Positions 18,286-28,113 of a stretch of DNA of 64,000 nucleotides are shown in pieces. The notes beneath the pieces are model-generated. The model did not search any database and was not told where the DNA came from. It saw nothing but the letters and a program-made list of their open reading frames with translations. The first letter of the stretch is position 1. Every line of letters begins with the position of its first letter. Source of the stretch: Marinobacter sp. JH2 (GTDB lineage: Bacteria > Pseudomonadota > Gammaproteobacteria > Pseudomonadales > Oleiphilaceae); NCBI RefSeq assembly GCF_004353225.1, contig NZ_CP037934.1:310001-374000 (forward strand). The letters are read 5' to 3'. A program made the position numbers and the translations under genes.

Positions 18286-18828
18286 ATGAGCAACGGAAAC
18301 CACCTGGTCTGGATTGACCTGGAAATGACAGGTCTGGATCCAGAGAAAGAGCGGATCATCGAAATGGCCACGATTATTACCGATTCGGAACTGAATCTGG
18401 TTGCTGAAGGCCCCGTAATTGCGATCAAGCAACCAGACAGTTTGCTGGACTCCATGGACGAATGGTGCACCAAAACCCATGGCGAAAGTGGCCTGACTCA
18501 GCGTGTGAAGGATAGCGAAATCAGTGAAGCGGAAGCTGAACAGCAGACACTGGAGTTTCTGAAACAATATATGTCAGCCGGTACATCCCCATTGTGCGGC
18601 AACAGCATCGGACAGGATCGACGGTTCCTGGTGAAATACATGCCAGAGCTGGAAGACTTCTTCCACTATCGTAATCTGGACGTATCCACTATCAAAGAAC
18701 TGGCCCGCCGCTGGCGCCCGGATGTGTTGGATGGGGTAAAAAAGAAAGGCAGCCACCTGGCGCTGGACGATATTCGCGATTCTATCAACGAATTGCGTCA
18801 CTACCGCGAGCACTTCTTCAAGTTATAA
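18286..18828 (+). CDS. orn: oligoribonuclease
   Basis: Orn is a DEDDh 3'-5' exonuclease that degrades two-residue RNAs, including pGpG, the product of c-di-GMP phosphodiesterases. The 180-residue protein shows [10 protein letters not shown] (Asp11, Glu13), [24 protein letters not shown] and the C-terminal [14 protein letters not shown] with the catalytic His and Asp. Length equals that of other Orn proteins. It is divergent from rsgA across a long palindrome and converges on queG with a 6-bp overlap. Its presence complements the EAL protein and the FimX system of this window. Confidence 0.97.
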   Translation: MSNGNHLVWIDLEMTGLDPEKERIIEMATIITDSELNLVAEGPVIAIKQPDSLLDSMDEWCTKTHGESGLTQRVKDSEISEAEAEQQTLEFLKQYMSAGTSPLCGNSIGQDRRFLVKYMPELEDFFHYRNLDVSTIKELARRWRPDVLDGVKKKGSHLALDDIRDSINELRHYREHFFKL

Positions 18829-19902
18829 ACCGTGCTGGCGAAGCGCCCAGGTGACGTGCTCCCGCACCACCTCGGATGGGTGCTCCGCCCGCTGTTTCAG
18901 CGCCTCGATGACCGGAATGGTTGACGGGGCGTTGCCCAATCCTACCGCAATATTTCGCAACCAGTTTTCATAACCGGTACGGCGAATCGCCGAACCCTCG
19001 GTACGTTTCAGAAACTCCTGCTCTGTCCATAGAAACAGCTCAGCAAGCTCGGTGTTGTTTAAGCCGTGCCGTGGCTGGAAGTCGTGCTCGGCGGTAGGTT
19101 TACTGAATTTGTTCCAGGGGCACACAATCTGGCAGTCGTCACAGCCAAACACCCGGTTACCCATTTTCGAGCGCAATTCTTCCGGAATCGGCCCTTTCAG
19201 TTCGATGGTGAGATAACTGATGCACTTTCGCGCATCCAGTAAGTGAGCGCCAACAAAGGCATCCGTGGGGCAGATTTCCAAACAGGCAGAGCATGAGCCG
19301 CAATGCTGCTTTTCGAAAGGCTGGTCTACCGGCAAAGGCGCGCTAGTAAAAATTTCACCCAGAAAAAAGAACGAACCTGCCTTAGGGTGAATCACCATGT
19401 TGTTTTTACCGATCCAGCCAAGCCCCGCCCGTTGTGCTAAACCTCGCTCCAACACCGGCGCACTGTCAACAAAGGCACGGTAGTCGTAGCCGCCGACCGC
19501 TTCGTCAATCCATTTCGCTAAAGTCGCGAGCCGTTTTCGCATGAGTTTATGGTAATCCCGCCCGAGCGCGTAGCGTGTAATGTAGGCGGTTTCCCGGTTA
19601 GTAAGCGCTTGTTTCGGGTTGTCCGGAGAGGGCAGGTAATCCAAACGCACTGAAATAACCCGCTGGGTGTCTGGCACCAGAGAATCCGGGGTATAACGTT
19701 TGTCGCCATGGTCGGCCATATAGGCCATGTCGCCGTGATAGCCGGCGGCCAGCCATTGTTTTAGGCGCTCCGCATGGGGGCCGGTATCGGCGTAAGTAAT
19801 GCCCGCGTCAGCAAATCCCAGCTCTTTGGCCCACTGACGGATTTTATCTGGCAGGTCGTCGAGTGAGGTGTTCGAGGGCGTATTGTCTGTACTGGTGACC
19901 AT
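18823..19902 (-). CDS. queG: epoxyqueuosine reductase
   Basis: QueG is a cobalamin-dependent iron-sulphur enzyme that reduces epoxyqueuosine to queuosine in tRNA. The 359-residue protein has the N-terminal cobalamin-binding part ([20 protein letters not shown]) and two [4Fe-4S] motifs, [16 protein letters not shown] and [13 protein letters not shown]. The C-terminal part resembles HEAT-like repeats found in the long family members ([10 protein letters not shown]). The leftward gene stands apart from the rightward nnr-tsaE run and overlaps the end of orn by 6 bp. Confidence 0.95.
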   Translation of the reverse strand: MVTSTDNTPSNTSLDDLPDKIRQWAKELGFADAGITYADTGPHAERLKQWLAAGYHGDMAYMADHGDKRYTPDSLVPDTQRVISVRLDYLPSPDNPKQALTNRETAYITRYALGRDYHKLMRKRLATLAKWIDEAVGGYDYRAFVDSAPVLERGLAQRAGLGWIGKNNMVIHPKAGSFFFLGEIFTSAPLPVDQPFEKQHCGSCSACLEICPTDAFVGAHLLDARKCISYLTIELKGPIPEELRSKMGNRVFGCDDCQIVCPWNKFSKPTAEHDFQPRHGLNNTELAELFLWTEQEFLKRTEGSAIRRTGYENWLRNIAVGLGNAPSTIPVIEALKQRAEHPSEVVREHVTWALRQHGL

Positions 19903-20032
19903 GACGGAGCCTTCGGCGGTGAAAGCCTGCGGAGATTTAATTTGATTAAGTTATGACCTTTTTTCCTGTTTTGCTATGCTTTACAGGTATCTGGCCAATT
20001 TACTTAAACCGTTTTCTTTAGCGGGATGCCCC

Positions 20033-21589
20033 ATGCGCTACGCGGACAGTCTACCAGAAGCCTTGTATTCCGCCGACTCCGTACGAGCGATGGATCGCTA
20101 TCTTATTGAAGAACAGGGAATTGATGGTTTCGACTTGATGCAGGCAGCGGCCCGGGCAGGATTTCGGCAGCTCAGAAAGCATTGGTCGTCGCTCGGCTCG
20201 CTGTTGGTGTTATGCGGTGCGGGAAACAATGGGGGCGATGGTTATCTCATTGCGGCCAATGCGCAGCGTTTGGGCATTTATGTAGAGTGTGTTGCAGTGG
20301 CTCCGAGTTCAAAACTCACGGGAGATGCTCTGCGAGCGTTCGAAGCTGCGAAGACGGAAAGTGTGCCGATAACGGAAATTTCCGATTTAGCGGAAGGGTT
20401 GCTTCAAGAGAAGCTGTTGGCCTCGGATGTGATTGTAGACGCTCTGCTCGGTACCGGGGTGATCGGTGCGCCACGAACGCCATTTGCCGAGGTGATTCGT
20501 GCCGTTAATCAGGCAAAACGGCCAGTGTTGGCCGTCGATTTACCGTCTGGCCTTGACGCCTCAACGGGTGCAGCGGCAGGCAATGTGGTTCAAGCGGAGT
20601 TAACCGTTACGTTCATCGGTGCCAAAGCCGGGTTGTATACCGGAATGGGTCCCGCAGTTTGTGGCGAGGTGGTGTTTGAGCCTCTGGCGACGCACGAGCA
20701 AATAAATGGGTGCTCAGAGCAGCCGGTTGCGCGCCTTGCTCGCTGGCGGGACTGCAAAGCCGGTTTTTTACCGCGGCCGCTCAATGCCCACAAAGGGCGG
20801 TTTGGTCATGTGCTGATTGTAGCGGGTGATTTCGGCTTCGGTGGTGCAGGCATTATGGCAGCCGAGGCGGCTTCGCGCGCAGGCGCAGGTTTGGTGTCAC
20901 TGGCGACTCGGCCGGAGCATGTGACCGCTGCGCTGGTGCGTTGTCCGAATGTGATGGTGCGCGGGGTTGTCCAAGGTTCAGAGTTGACCACACTGATCGA
21001 GCAAGCGGATGTGATTGTGTGTGGCCCCGGAATCGGTAAGTCGGCTTGGGGGCAGCAAATGTTGCAGCAGGTACTGGGTAGCACGAAGCCGAGAGTGCTG
21101 GATGCCGATGCGCTTAATGTGATGGCAACTCGCGCGGCGATTCCTTTTGGTCAGCATGTGCTCACTCCGCATCCGGGCGAAGCAGCCCGGATGCTTGGGT
21201 GCAGCGTTGCAGAGGTTGAGGCGGATCGGCTGGTCGCTGCGCAGAAGATTCAGCGAATTTGGGGCGGTGTGGTGCTGCTTAAAGGAGCAGGAACTGTCAT
21301 CACAACGGGCTCCGAAATGCCCGTTGTGATTGCTGGTGGCAATCCGGGAATGGCGACCGGGGGCATGGGTGATGTCCTGTCGGGCATACTGGGCGCTTTC
21401 ATCGGCCAGTTAAACGACATTGGATTGTCGACCGTTGCAGCAGCATCGGCGCACTTGACCGCTGGGGATAAGGCGGCTGAACGACTGGGCTACATGGCTA
21501 TGTTGCCCACCGATGTTATCAACGATTTACCTTTTGTTTTGAAGGAAACCGACGTTATCGGCGTCAGAAATCACCGGGAGGAAGAATGA
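20033..21589 (+). CDS. nnr: bifunctional NAD(P)H-hydrate epimerase / dehydratase
   Basis: Nnr repairs hydrated NAD(P)H. The N-terminal half (about 1-215) is the YjeF_N epimerase, with GAGNNGGDGYLIA and VDALLGTG. The C-terminal half (about 230-510) is a ribokinase-like dehydratase, with AGDFGFGGAGIMAAEAA, DADALN, LTPHPGEAARMLG and GNPGMATGGMGDVLSG. ATG at 20033 is preferred over 19976, which lacks a ribosome site; the product is then 518 residues. The stop overlaps the tsaE start by 4 bp, so translation is coupled. The order nnr-tsaE-amiB-mutL-miaA-hfq is widely conserved in gammaproteobacteria. Confidence 0.96.
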   Translation: MRYADSLPEALYSADSVRAMDRYLIEEQGIDGFDLMQAAARAGFRQLRKHWSSLGSLLVLCGAGNNGGDGYLIAANAQRLGIYVECVAVAPSSKLTGDALRAFEAAKTESVPITEISDLAEGLLQEKLLASDVIVDALLGTGVIGAPRTPFAEVIRAVNQAKRPVLAVDLPSGLDASTGAAAGNVVQAELTVTFIGAKAGLYTGMGPAVCGEVVFEPLATHEQINGCSEQPVARLARWRDCKAGFLPRPLNAHKGRFGHVLIVAGDFGFGGAGIMAAEAASRAGAGLVSLATRPEHVTAALVRCPNVMVRGVVQGSELTTLIEQADVIVCGPGIGKSAWGQQMLQQVLGSTKPRVLDADALNVMATRAAIPFGQHVLTPHPGEAARMLGCSVAEVEADRLVAAQKIQRIWGGVVLLKGAGTVITTGSEMPVVIAGGNPGMATGGMGDVLSGILGAFIGQLNDIGLSTVAAASAHLTAGDKAAERLGYMAMLPTDVINDLPFVLKETDVIGVRNHREEE

Positions 21590-22083
21590 GCATCATAGGT
21601 AACGAGCGCCGGTTGTTTCTGGACGGGGAAGCGGAAACGCAACGCCTGGGCGGTGAGCTAGCTCGGCTGGCGAAACAGTCTGAGCAGAGCCTTACCGTCT
21701 TTCTGGAAGGTGATTTGGGGATGGGGAAAACCACCCTCAGCCGGGGTGTCATGCGTGGTTTAGGCCACGAAGGCGCGGTGAAAAGCCCGACTTATACGCT
21801 CGTAGAGCCTTATGAGCATTTAACGCCACCCGTTTACCACTTTGATCTGTACCGCTTGGGTGACCCGGAAGAGCTCGAATACATGGGCATCCGTGATTAT
21901 TTTTCAGCGGATAATTTATGTTTGATCGAATGGCCGGAGCGGGGCGAAGGTGTGTTGCCTGAGCCGGATATCGAGATCCAGTTGGAGCGGCAAAGCGAGG
22001 GGCGAGCCGTGATTTTAAGAGCGCGTTCTGAGTTGGGCGCCTCGTTGTTAAATCAAATTGAATTGATAGGGCCGGATTCATGA
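21586..22083 (+). CDS. tsaE: tRNA threonylcarbamoyladenosine synthesis ATPase TsaE
   Basis: TsaE supports the TsaB-TsaD complex that makes t6A37 in tRNA. The 165-residue protein has the P-loop GDLGMGKTTLSRG, a switch region with SPTYTLVEPYE, HFDLYRLGDPEELEYMG, and the aromatic IEWPERG motif. GGAGG lies six bases before the ATG. Four-base ATGA overlaps join it to nnr upstream and amiB downstream, indicating one polycistronic message. Confidence 0.97.
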   Translation: MSIIGNERRLFLDGEAETQRLGGELARLAKQSEQSLTVFLEGDLGMGKTTLSRGVMRGLGHEGAVKSPTYTLVEPYEHLTPPVYHFDLYRLGDPEELEYMGIRDYFSADNLCLIEWPERGEGVLPEPDIEIQLERQSEGRAVILRARSELGASLLNQIELIGPDS

Positions 22084-23411
22084 GAATCGCACTGTGTATA
22101 CTGCTGGCGCTCGCGGCAAGCGTTGTTCATGCAGCCACTAAGGTTGAAAGCGTGCGCATATGGCCTGCGCCCGACCATACCCGTCTGGTGCTGGATACGG
22201 CCGGTAAAGTGGAGCACAACATGTTTTCCCTTTCCAGTCCGTCTCGATTGGTGATTGATATAAAAAACACCACCAAACGCGCCGATTTCAGCAAAGTAGA
22301 TCTGTCGGGGAGTCCGATTAAACGAATCCGAACCGCGGCTAGAAACGGGACAGATCTTCGGGTTGTGCTGGATCTGAAAACCGACATCAAACCTCGTAGT
22401 TTTGTGCTCGAGCCCAACCAGCAGTACGGCCATCGTTTGGTGGTAGACCTGATTGATGAATCCGGAACGCGGCTGGAAAAGGCGGCGAGCCCGACGGTTA
22501 CGCAGAACTCAGCCGGGAAGCGTGACATTGTCGTGGTCATTGATGCCGGTCACGGTGGCGAAGATCCCGGGGCAATCGGGCCACGAGGCACCCGCGAAAA
22601 AGACGTGGTTCTGAAAATGGCGAAAACCTTAGCGGATTTGGTGAACAAACAGTCCGGTTTTAAGGCCAAACTCACCCGTACCGGGGACTACTACATCGGT
22701 TTGCGAAACCGAACGATTCTGGCCCGTAAGCACAATGCCGATTTGTTTGTATCGGTTCATGCTGATGCCTTTCGAACGCCGCAACCAAGCGGGGCTTCGG
22801 TGTTTGCCCTGTCTCAGCGCGGAGCGACCAGTGAAACGGCGCGTTGGCTGGCTCAAAGTGAAAACCGTTCGGATTTGATTGGTGGTACCGGCGCTTTGTC
22901 GCTGGAAGGTCGGGATGAAATGCTGGCCGGCGTCTTGCTCGATTTGTCGATGACCGCAAGTATCAATGCCAGCCTGGGTGTAGGGAGTTCCGTGTTAGGG
23001 CAGCTTGGCAGCGTCGCCAAACTGCATAAGCCGGGTGTAGAACAAGCAGCGTTTGCGGTGCTCAAATCGCCGGACATCCCTTCGATTTTGGTGGAAGCGG
23101 GCTTTATTTCGAACCCCAAAGAAGAAAAGAACCTGTCAGCAGGGTGGTATCGTGAAAAGCTGGCCAGGGCCATGATGGACGGTATTCACGATTATTTCCG
23201 GCGCAGCCCCCCTCCAGGAACCTTGTTGGCGTGGCAAAAGGACAATCGCAAAGGCGGTGGTCGAGTCGGGCAGTACCGGATACAACAAGGCGATACGCTG
23301 TCCGGTGTAGCGCGTGAAAATCAGACCACCGTCAGTGAACTGATGCGCTTTAACGGGATGAACCACGATCGTGTTATGGTAGGGCAAACCATACGTATCC
23401 CCTCATCCTGA
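22080..23411 (+). CDS. amiB: N-acetylmuramoyl-L-alanine amidase with AMIN and LysM domains
   Basis: This periplasmic amidase splits septal peptidoglycan during cell separation. A signal peptide covers residues 1-18 (ending ASVVHA). An AMIN domain (about 22-130) targets the septum. The zinc amidase domain (150-380) shows DAGHGGEDPGA, SVHADAF and VEAGFISN with the metal and catalytic residues. A C-terminal LysM repeat (about 398-441, YRIQQGDTLSGVARENQTT) binds glycan. LysM at the end is typical of AmiB rather than AmiA. Length is 443 residues. It overlaps tsaE by 4 bp and mutL follows after 20 bases. Confidence 0.95.
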   Translation: MRIALCILLALAASVVHAATKVESVRIWPAPDHTRLVLDTAGKVEHNMFSLSSPSRLVIDIKNTTKRADFSKVDLSGSPIKRIRTAARNGTDLRVVLDLKTDIKPRSFVLEPNQQYGHRLVVDLIDESGTRLEKAASPTVTQNSAGKRDIVVVIDAGHGGEDPGAIGPRGTREKDVVLKMAKTLADLVNKQSGFKAKLTRTGDYYIGLRNRTILARKHNADLFVSVHADAFRTPQPSGASVFALSQRGATSETARWLAQSENRSDLIGGTGALSLEGRDEMLAGVLLDLSMTASINASLGVGSSVLGQLGSVAKLHKPGVEQAAFAVLKSPDIPSILVEAGFISNPKEEKNLSAGWYREKLARAMMDGIHDYFRRSPPPGTLLAWQKDNRKGGGRVGQYRIQQGDTLSGVARENQTTVSELMRFNGMNHDRVMVGQTIRIPSS

Positions 23412-23431
23412 CCAAGAGGTAGTTCCCGGCT

Positions 23432-25318
23432 ATGCCCCACATTCAATTGCTTTCGCCCCGGCTTGCAAACCAGATAGCCGCCGGTGAAGTGGTGGAGCGT
23501 CCCGCGTCTGTTGTTAAAGAACTGGTGGAGAACGCTCTGGATGCCGGCGCCAGCCGGGTTGATATTGAGCTGGAGCAAGGCGGTGTAAAGCTAATTCGGG
23601 TTCGGGATGACGGCTTCGGCATCGCAGAAGCGGACCTGCCGTTGGCTCTGAGTCGGCATGCCACCAGTAAAATCCTGACCTTGGATGACCTCGAGGCCGT
23701 TGGCACGCTCGGGTTCCGGGGTGAAGCACTGGCCAGTATCAGTTCGGTATCGCGTCTCTCGTTGACCTCGCGCACGGCAGAGCAAGAAGCGGCCGCCCGG
23801 GTGGAGGTCGAAGGCCGGGACATGGACGCGAAGATCTCACCGGCTGCGCACCCGGTTGGTACCACCGTTGAAGTACGTGATCTGTTTTTCAACACCCCCG
23901 CACGCCGTAAATTTCTGCGTGCCGAAAAAACCGAATTCAATCACGTTGATGAATCCATCCGCAGGCAGGCGCTTAGTCGTTTCGATGCAGGGTTTACCCT
24001 GCGCCACAACCAGCGTGTGATACAAAGCTTGCGGCCGGCTGAATCGAATCTCGATAAAGAGCGTCGAATCAGCTCGCTCTGCGGCCAGAAATTTATTGAT
24101 AATGCCGTTGTCATCGAGGCCGAAGCCAGTGGTTTGCGTTTATGGGGGTGGGTCGCACTGCCGACGTTCTCCCGTAGTCAGGCGGACCTACAGTATTTCT
24201 TCGTCAATGGCCGCGTGATTCGGGATAAGTTGGTGGCGCATGCGGTGCGTCAGGCCTATCGCGACGTGCTATACAATAATCGCCATCCGGCGTTTGTGCT
24301 TTACCTCGAAGTAGACCCGGCCACGGTGGATGTGAACGTTCACCCGACTAAGCACGAAGTGCGTTTTCGAGATGGCCGGCTGGTGCACGACTTCATTTTC
24401 CGTACCTTGCACAGAGCGCTGGCAGACGTGCGCCCGGCCGACCATTTCAGAGGTGCCGAAGCGCAGGCGGTGAGCCATGAAACCCAAGTTCCCCAGTCGG
24501 GAGGCGGTCCTGAAGCCTATCCGCTGTCTCAGGGCGCCACGCCTTCGCATGTACCTTCGTACAATACGGGCTACAGCACTACGGCACCAACCCAGCCACA
24601 GCAGGATTGGAAAGCCAGTGATCAAATGGCTTTCTATAACTCGCTCAATGCCGGTGGCGGCGTGACCAACGAGACTCGCCCCGACCCGTTCGAGTCGCAG
24701 CCGGTGCCCACACCGCCCCAAGATGGCGAGGATGAGCCGCCGCTGGGTTATGCCATTGCACAGCTTCATGGCATCTACATCCTTGCCCAGAGCCGAACGG
24801 GCATGATTGTGGTGGACATGCACGCGGCGCATGAGCGGATTACCTACGAGCGCATGAAACGGGCGTTGGTGGAGCAGGATTTGAAGAGCCAGCCACTGTT
24901 GGTGCCGGTGTCGCTGGCTGTCAGCCAAAAAGAAGCTGCGCTGGCGGAAAACCACGGTGACGAGTTGCAACAGCTAGGGCTGCAAATAGAGCGGATTGGT
25001 CCCGAAACGCTGGCGGTTCGGCAAATACCTGCGTTGTTACGCGGAGCAGATACCGAACAGTTGGTGCGTGACGTCTTGGCAGATTTGATCCAGAACGGGC
25101 AAAGCGATCGTGTTGAAGCGGTGACCCACGAACTACTCGGCACCATGGCTTGTCACGGCTCCGTGCGGGCCAATCGACAGTTAACCATCCCTGAAATGAA
25201 CTCCCTGTTGAGAGACATGGAAGCCACGGAGCGCAGTGGTCAGTGCAACCACGGTCGCCCGACCTGGACGCTGATGACGCTGTCCGAGCTGGACAAACTG
25301 TTCCTGAGGGGGCGTTAA
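23432..25318 (+). CDS. mutL: DNA mismatch repair protein MutL
   Basis: MutL links mismatch recognition by MutS to strand incision. The N-terminal GHKL ATPase (1-335) has [28 protein letters not shown] and the [11 protein letters not shown] end block. A proline- and glutamine-rich linker covers about 345-430. The C-terminal dimerisation domain (440-625) has [22 protein letters not shown] and [10 protein letters not shown]. There is no DQHAX2EX4E endonuclease motif, as expected for a methyl-directed or MutH-type system. The length, 628 residues, is normal. miaA starts five bases after the stop. Confidence 0.97.
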   Translation: MPHIQLLSPRLANQIAAGEVVERPASVVKELVENALDAGASRVDIELEQGGVKLIRVRDDGFGIAEADLPLALSRHATSKILTLDDLEAVGTLGFRGEALASISSVSRLSLTSRTAEQEAAARVEVEGRDMDAKISPAAHPVGTTVEVRDLFFNTPARRKFLRAEKTEFNHVDESIRRQALSRFDAGFTLRHNQRVIQSLRPAESNLDKERRISSLCGQKFIDNAVVIEAEASGLRLWGWVALPTFSRSQADLQYFFVNGRVIRDKLVAHAVRQAYRDVLYNNRHPAFVLYLEVDPATVDVNVHPTKHEVRFRDGRLVHDFIFRTLHRALADVRPADHFRGAEAQAVSHETQVPQSGGGPEAYPLSQGATPSHVPSYNTGYSTTAPTQPQQDWKASDQMAFYNSLNAGGGVTNETRPDPFESQPVPTPPQDGEDEPPLGYAIAQLHGIYILAQSRTGMIVVDMHAAHERITYERMKRALVEQDLKSQPLLVPVSLAVSQKEAALAENHGDELQQLGLQIERIGPETLAVRQIPALLRGADTEQLVRDVLADLIQNGQSDRVEAVTHELLGTMACHGSVRANRQLTIPEMNSLLRDMEATERSGQCNHGRPTWTLMTLSELDKLFLRGR

Positions 25319-25323
25319 AGAAG

Positions 25324-26361
25324 ATGGCAGGCGAACAACAGTCAGTGTTTCCCCCCGCTATTTTCCTAATGGGGCCCACGGCATCGGGTAAAACCGATAT
25401 GGCCATGGCGTTGTGTGAGCATTTGCCGTGCGAGATCGTCAGTGTTGATTCAGCCATGATCTACCGTGGCATGGACATCGGCACCGCCAAGCCGACACCC
25501 GACGAACTGGCGACGGCACCTCACCGGCTGATTGATATTTGTGATCCGTCGGAAACATACTCTGCCGCAGATTTTGTGCGGGACGCTTTGGCGGAAATGG
25601 CTGAGATTACCGAGCGGGGCCGGATACCGCTGTTGGTCGGTGGCACCATGATGTATTTCAAAGCCTTGTTGAACGGCATGTCGAAGCTGCCATCTGCTGA
25701 TCCGGAGCTAAGAGCCCAGATCGAGAAAGATGCCGAAGCTCAGGGGTGGGCATCCTTGTACGATGAACTGGTTGCTAAAGATCCGGTTGCCGCAGAGATC
25801 ATTCATCCCAACAATCGCCAACGCCTTATGCGAGCAATTGAGGTGATTCGGTTAACCGGTAAGCCGATTTCCGCCTATTGGCAGGCCAGTTCGGGATCCT
25901 TCGAAGCGCAAAAATCGTCGGATATCAAGGATTACACCTATTTCACCAAGTGGCAGGCAGACGAAAGTGCCGACCTGCCGTATACTGTTTTTCAGTTTGC
26001 ACTTGCTCCGACAGACCGCAAGATTCTTCACGAGAGAATTCGTAGGCGCTTTCTGGCGATGCAAGATGCAGGGTTTCTGGACGAAGTCCGGCAGCTGATG
26101 GGACGGGGTGATCTCAATCCTGATTTGCCCTCCATGCGTTGCGTTGGCTACCGCCAGGCGTGGGAATACCTGTCTGGTGAATGCGATCACGAAACCTATT
26201 TGAACAAAGGCATGGCGGCAACGCGCCAATTGGCGAAACGCCAGCTGACCTGGTTGCGAAAATGGCCTGATATACAGTGGCTGGATAGTAATAACTTACA
26301 AATGGTGCTGGAAACCTTGAAAAAGTCAGGTCTGCACACCACATTTAACTTTGCTAATTGA
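25324..26361 (+). CDS. miaA: tRNA dimethylallyltransferase
   Basis: MiaA adds a dimethylallyl group to A37 of tRNAs reading UNN codons; MiaB, also in this window (57385-58731), completes the modification. The 345-residue protein has the P-loop [41 protein letters not shown] and the C-terminal YRQAWEYL and [14 protein letters not shown] motifs. The open frame extends back into mutL, but ATG at 25324 gives the usual N-terminus. The AAAGAAG just upstream is a weak ribosome site, so coupling with mutL translation is likely. Confidence 0.97.
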   Translation: MAGEQQSVFPPAIFLMGPTASGKTDMAMALCEHLPCEIVSVDSAMIYRGMDIGTAKPTPDELATAPHRLIDICDPSETYSAADFVRDALAEMAEITERGRIPLLVGGTMMYFKALLNGMSKLPSADPELRAQIEKDAEAQGWASLYDELVAKDPVAAEIIHPNNRQRLMRAIEVIRLTGKPISAYWQASSGSFEAQKSSDIKDYTYFTKWQADESADLPYTVFQFALAPTDRKILHERIRRRFLAMQDAGFLDEVRQLMGRGDLNPDLPSMRCVGYRQAWEYLSGECDHETYLNKGMAATRQLAKRQLTWLRKWPDIQWLDSNNLQMVLETLKKSGLHTTFNFAN

Positions 26362-26394
26362 CGATCTGCACCTACCTCTAACAGGAGAATACTC

Positions 26395-26643
26395 ATGTCA
26401 AAAGGGCATTCCTTACAAGACCCTTACCTCAATGCTCTGCGCAAGGAACGCATTCCCGTTTCTATTTTCTTGGTTAACGGCATCAAGCTTCAGGGCCAGA
26501 TCGAGTCTTTCGATCAGTTCGTAATCTTGCTGAAAAACACCGTTAGCCAGATGGTTTATAAGCACGCTATTTCCACGGTTGTGCCTGCTCGCAATGTTCG
26601 TTTGCCGCAAGCGAATCCGGGAGAGGAAGAAGCTGAAGGTTAA
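26395..26643 (+). CDS. hfq: RNA chaperone Hfq
   Basis: Hfq is a hexameric Sm-like chaperone for small RNAs. The 82-residue protein has Sm1 ([20 protein letters not shown]) and Sm2 with the conserved YKHAIST motif, and a short acidic tail rather than the long tail of enterobacteria. AACAGGAGAA precedes the ATG. It follows miaA by 33 bases and is followed by a terminator before hflX, so hfq levels can be set apart from hflX. Confidence 0.98.
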   Translation: MSKGHSLQDPYLNALRKERIPVSIFLVNGIKLQGQIESFDQFVILLKNTVSQMVYKHAISTVVPARNVRLPQANPGEEEAEG

Positions 26644-26663
26644 ACACCGGTGTTTCCGGTTCT

Positions 26664-26719
26664 AACACCCGCGGTGCAGGGCAGCCTTTGAGCTGAGCTG
26701 GCCGCGGGTGTTTGTTTTT
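26664..26719 (+). terminator. terminator between hfq and hflX
   Basis: AACACCCGCGG pairs with CCGCGGGTGTT (11 bp) around a 27-base loop, then TGTTTTTA. A long loop suggests partial termination. Confidence 0.75.
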
Positions 26720-26736
26720 ATGGAGTTGATTATATT

Positions 26737-28035
26737 TTGTTTGAACGTCCTGACGTTGGAGAGCGAGCGGTTCTCGTACACATCGAGTTCACCGCCCACG
26801 ATGGTTCTGAAGACCCGGGTGAGTTTCATGAGCTGGTAACTTCGGCGGGTGTCGAACCGGTAGATATGGTGACCGGTACACGGAAACAGCCCAGCCCCCG
26901 GCTATTCGTTGGCGAAGGTAAACTCGAGGAAATTCGCGACGCGATAGTGGCCAGCGAAGCTGATGTGGTGTTGTTTAACCACGCTTTGAGCCCTAGCCAG
27001 GAGCGCAACATCGAGCATGAGCTCAAGTGTCGGGTATTAGACCGAACCGGCGTTATTCTCGACATTTTTGCCCAGCGTGCTCGCACCCATGAGGGTAAAC
27101 TGCAGGTTGAGCTGGCGCAGCTTGAACATATGTCGACACGATTGGTGCGTGGTTGGACCCACCTAGAACGGCAAAAGGGTGGTATCGGCTTGCGTGGACC
27201 GGGTGAAACCCAGTTGGAAACCGACCGACGCTTGCTGCGAGAGCGCATTAAGTCGATTCATAAGCGGTTGGAAAAGGTCCGTAAACAGCGGGATCAGGGG
27301 CGACGGGCTCGTAAACGCGCGGACGTTCCAACCGTATCCCTGGTGGGGTACACCAACGCGGGCAAGTCGACCTTGTTTAATCAGGTCACCACATCGACGG
27401 TTTACGCGGCCGATCAGCTATTCGCAACTCTTGACCCGACTCTTCGCAAGTTGGAACTTCCTGATATTGGTTCGGTCGTAGTGGCGGATACCGTAGGGTT
27501 TATTCGCCACCTACCGCACAAATTAGTTGAAGCCTTCCGTGCGACGCTGGAAGAAACCCGGCAGGCATCGATACTGCTGCACATCATTGATTGCCATGAT
27601 GAGCGCCGTGATGAAAACATCGAACAAGTGGAAAACGTGTTGTTGGAAATTGGTGCCGATGAGGTGCCTCAGCTGCAGGTTTTCAACAAGATAGACTTGC
27701 TGGATGATTTTGAGGCCCGAATCGATCGTAACGAAGACGGTATTCCGGTGAGGGTTTGGGTGTCGGCGATATCCGGAGCAGGTATGGACCTGCTCTTTGA
27801 TGCCGTTGTAGAACGTCTTGCAGAAGATGTGGTTCACCATTTTGTGTTGCTTGGGCCAGCAGACGGTAAGCTTCGTGCCTTGTTGCATGAGGCAGGTTCT
27901 GTACTGAGTGAAGAGCACCGGGAAAGTGGTGATACCGTAGTAGAAGTGCGGCTGCAGAATCGCGATTGGATGCAGTTGCTCAGCCGGGCAGGTGTTAGCC
28001 AAGATGAGGTTCGGTTGGAAGATCGAGCACTGTGA
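26737..28035 (+). CDS. hflX: ribosome-associated GTPase HflX
   Basis: HflX is a GTPase that splits stalled or heat-damaged ribosomes. The 432-residue protein has an N-terminal HflX domain (RKQPSPRLFVGEGK, LVRGWTHLERQKGGIGLRG) and a G domain with GYTNAGKSTLFN (G1), DTVGFIRHLPH (G3) and FNKIDL (G4). The start is TTG at 26737: MFERPDVGERAVLVHIEF matches the usual HflX N-terminus exactly in position, and no better ATG lies upstream. A rare start may keep expression low. hflK follows after 78 bases. Confidence 0.95.
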   Translation: MFERPDVGERAVLVHIEFTAHDGSEDPGEFHELVTSAGVEPVDMVTGTRKQPSPRLFVGEGKLEEIRDAIVASEADVVLFNHALSPSQERNIEHELKCRVLDRTGVILDIFAQRARTHEGKLQVELAQLEHMSTRLVRGWTHLERQKGGIGLRGPGETQLETDRRLLRERIKSIHKRLEKVRKQRDQGRRARKRADVPTVSLVGYTNAGKSTLFNQVTTSTVYAADQLFATLDPTLRKLELPDIGSVVVADTVGFIRHLPHKLVEAFRATLEETRQASILLHIIDCHDERRDENIEQVENVLLEIGADEVPQLQVFNKIDLLDDFEARIDRNEDGIPVRVWVSAISGAGMDLLFDAVVERLAEDVVHHFVLLGPADGKLRALLHEAGSVLSEEHRESGDTVVEVRLQNRDWMQLLSRAGVSQDEVRLEDRAL

Positions 28036-28113
28036 ATTACGCCGCCTATTGCCGGGGGCTTTATAAATCCCTAGTATTTGCAGCCATTCGAATAAACACG
28101 AACGGAGAGAACT

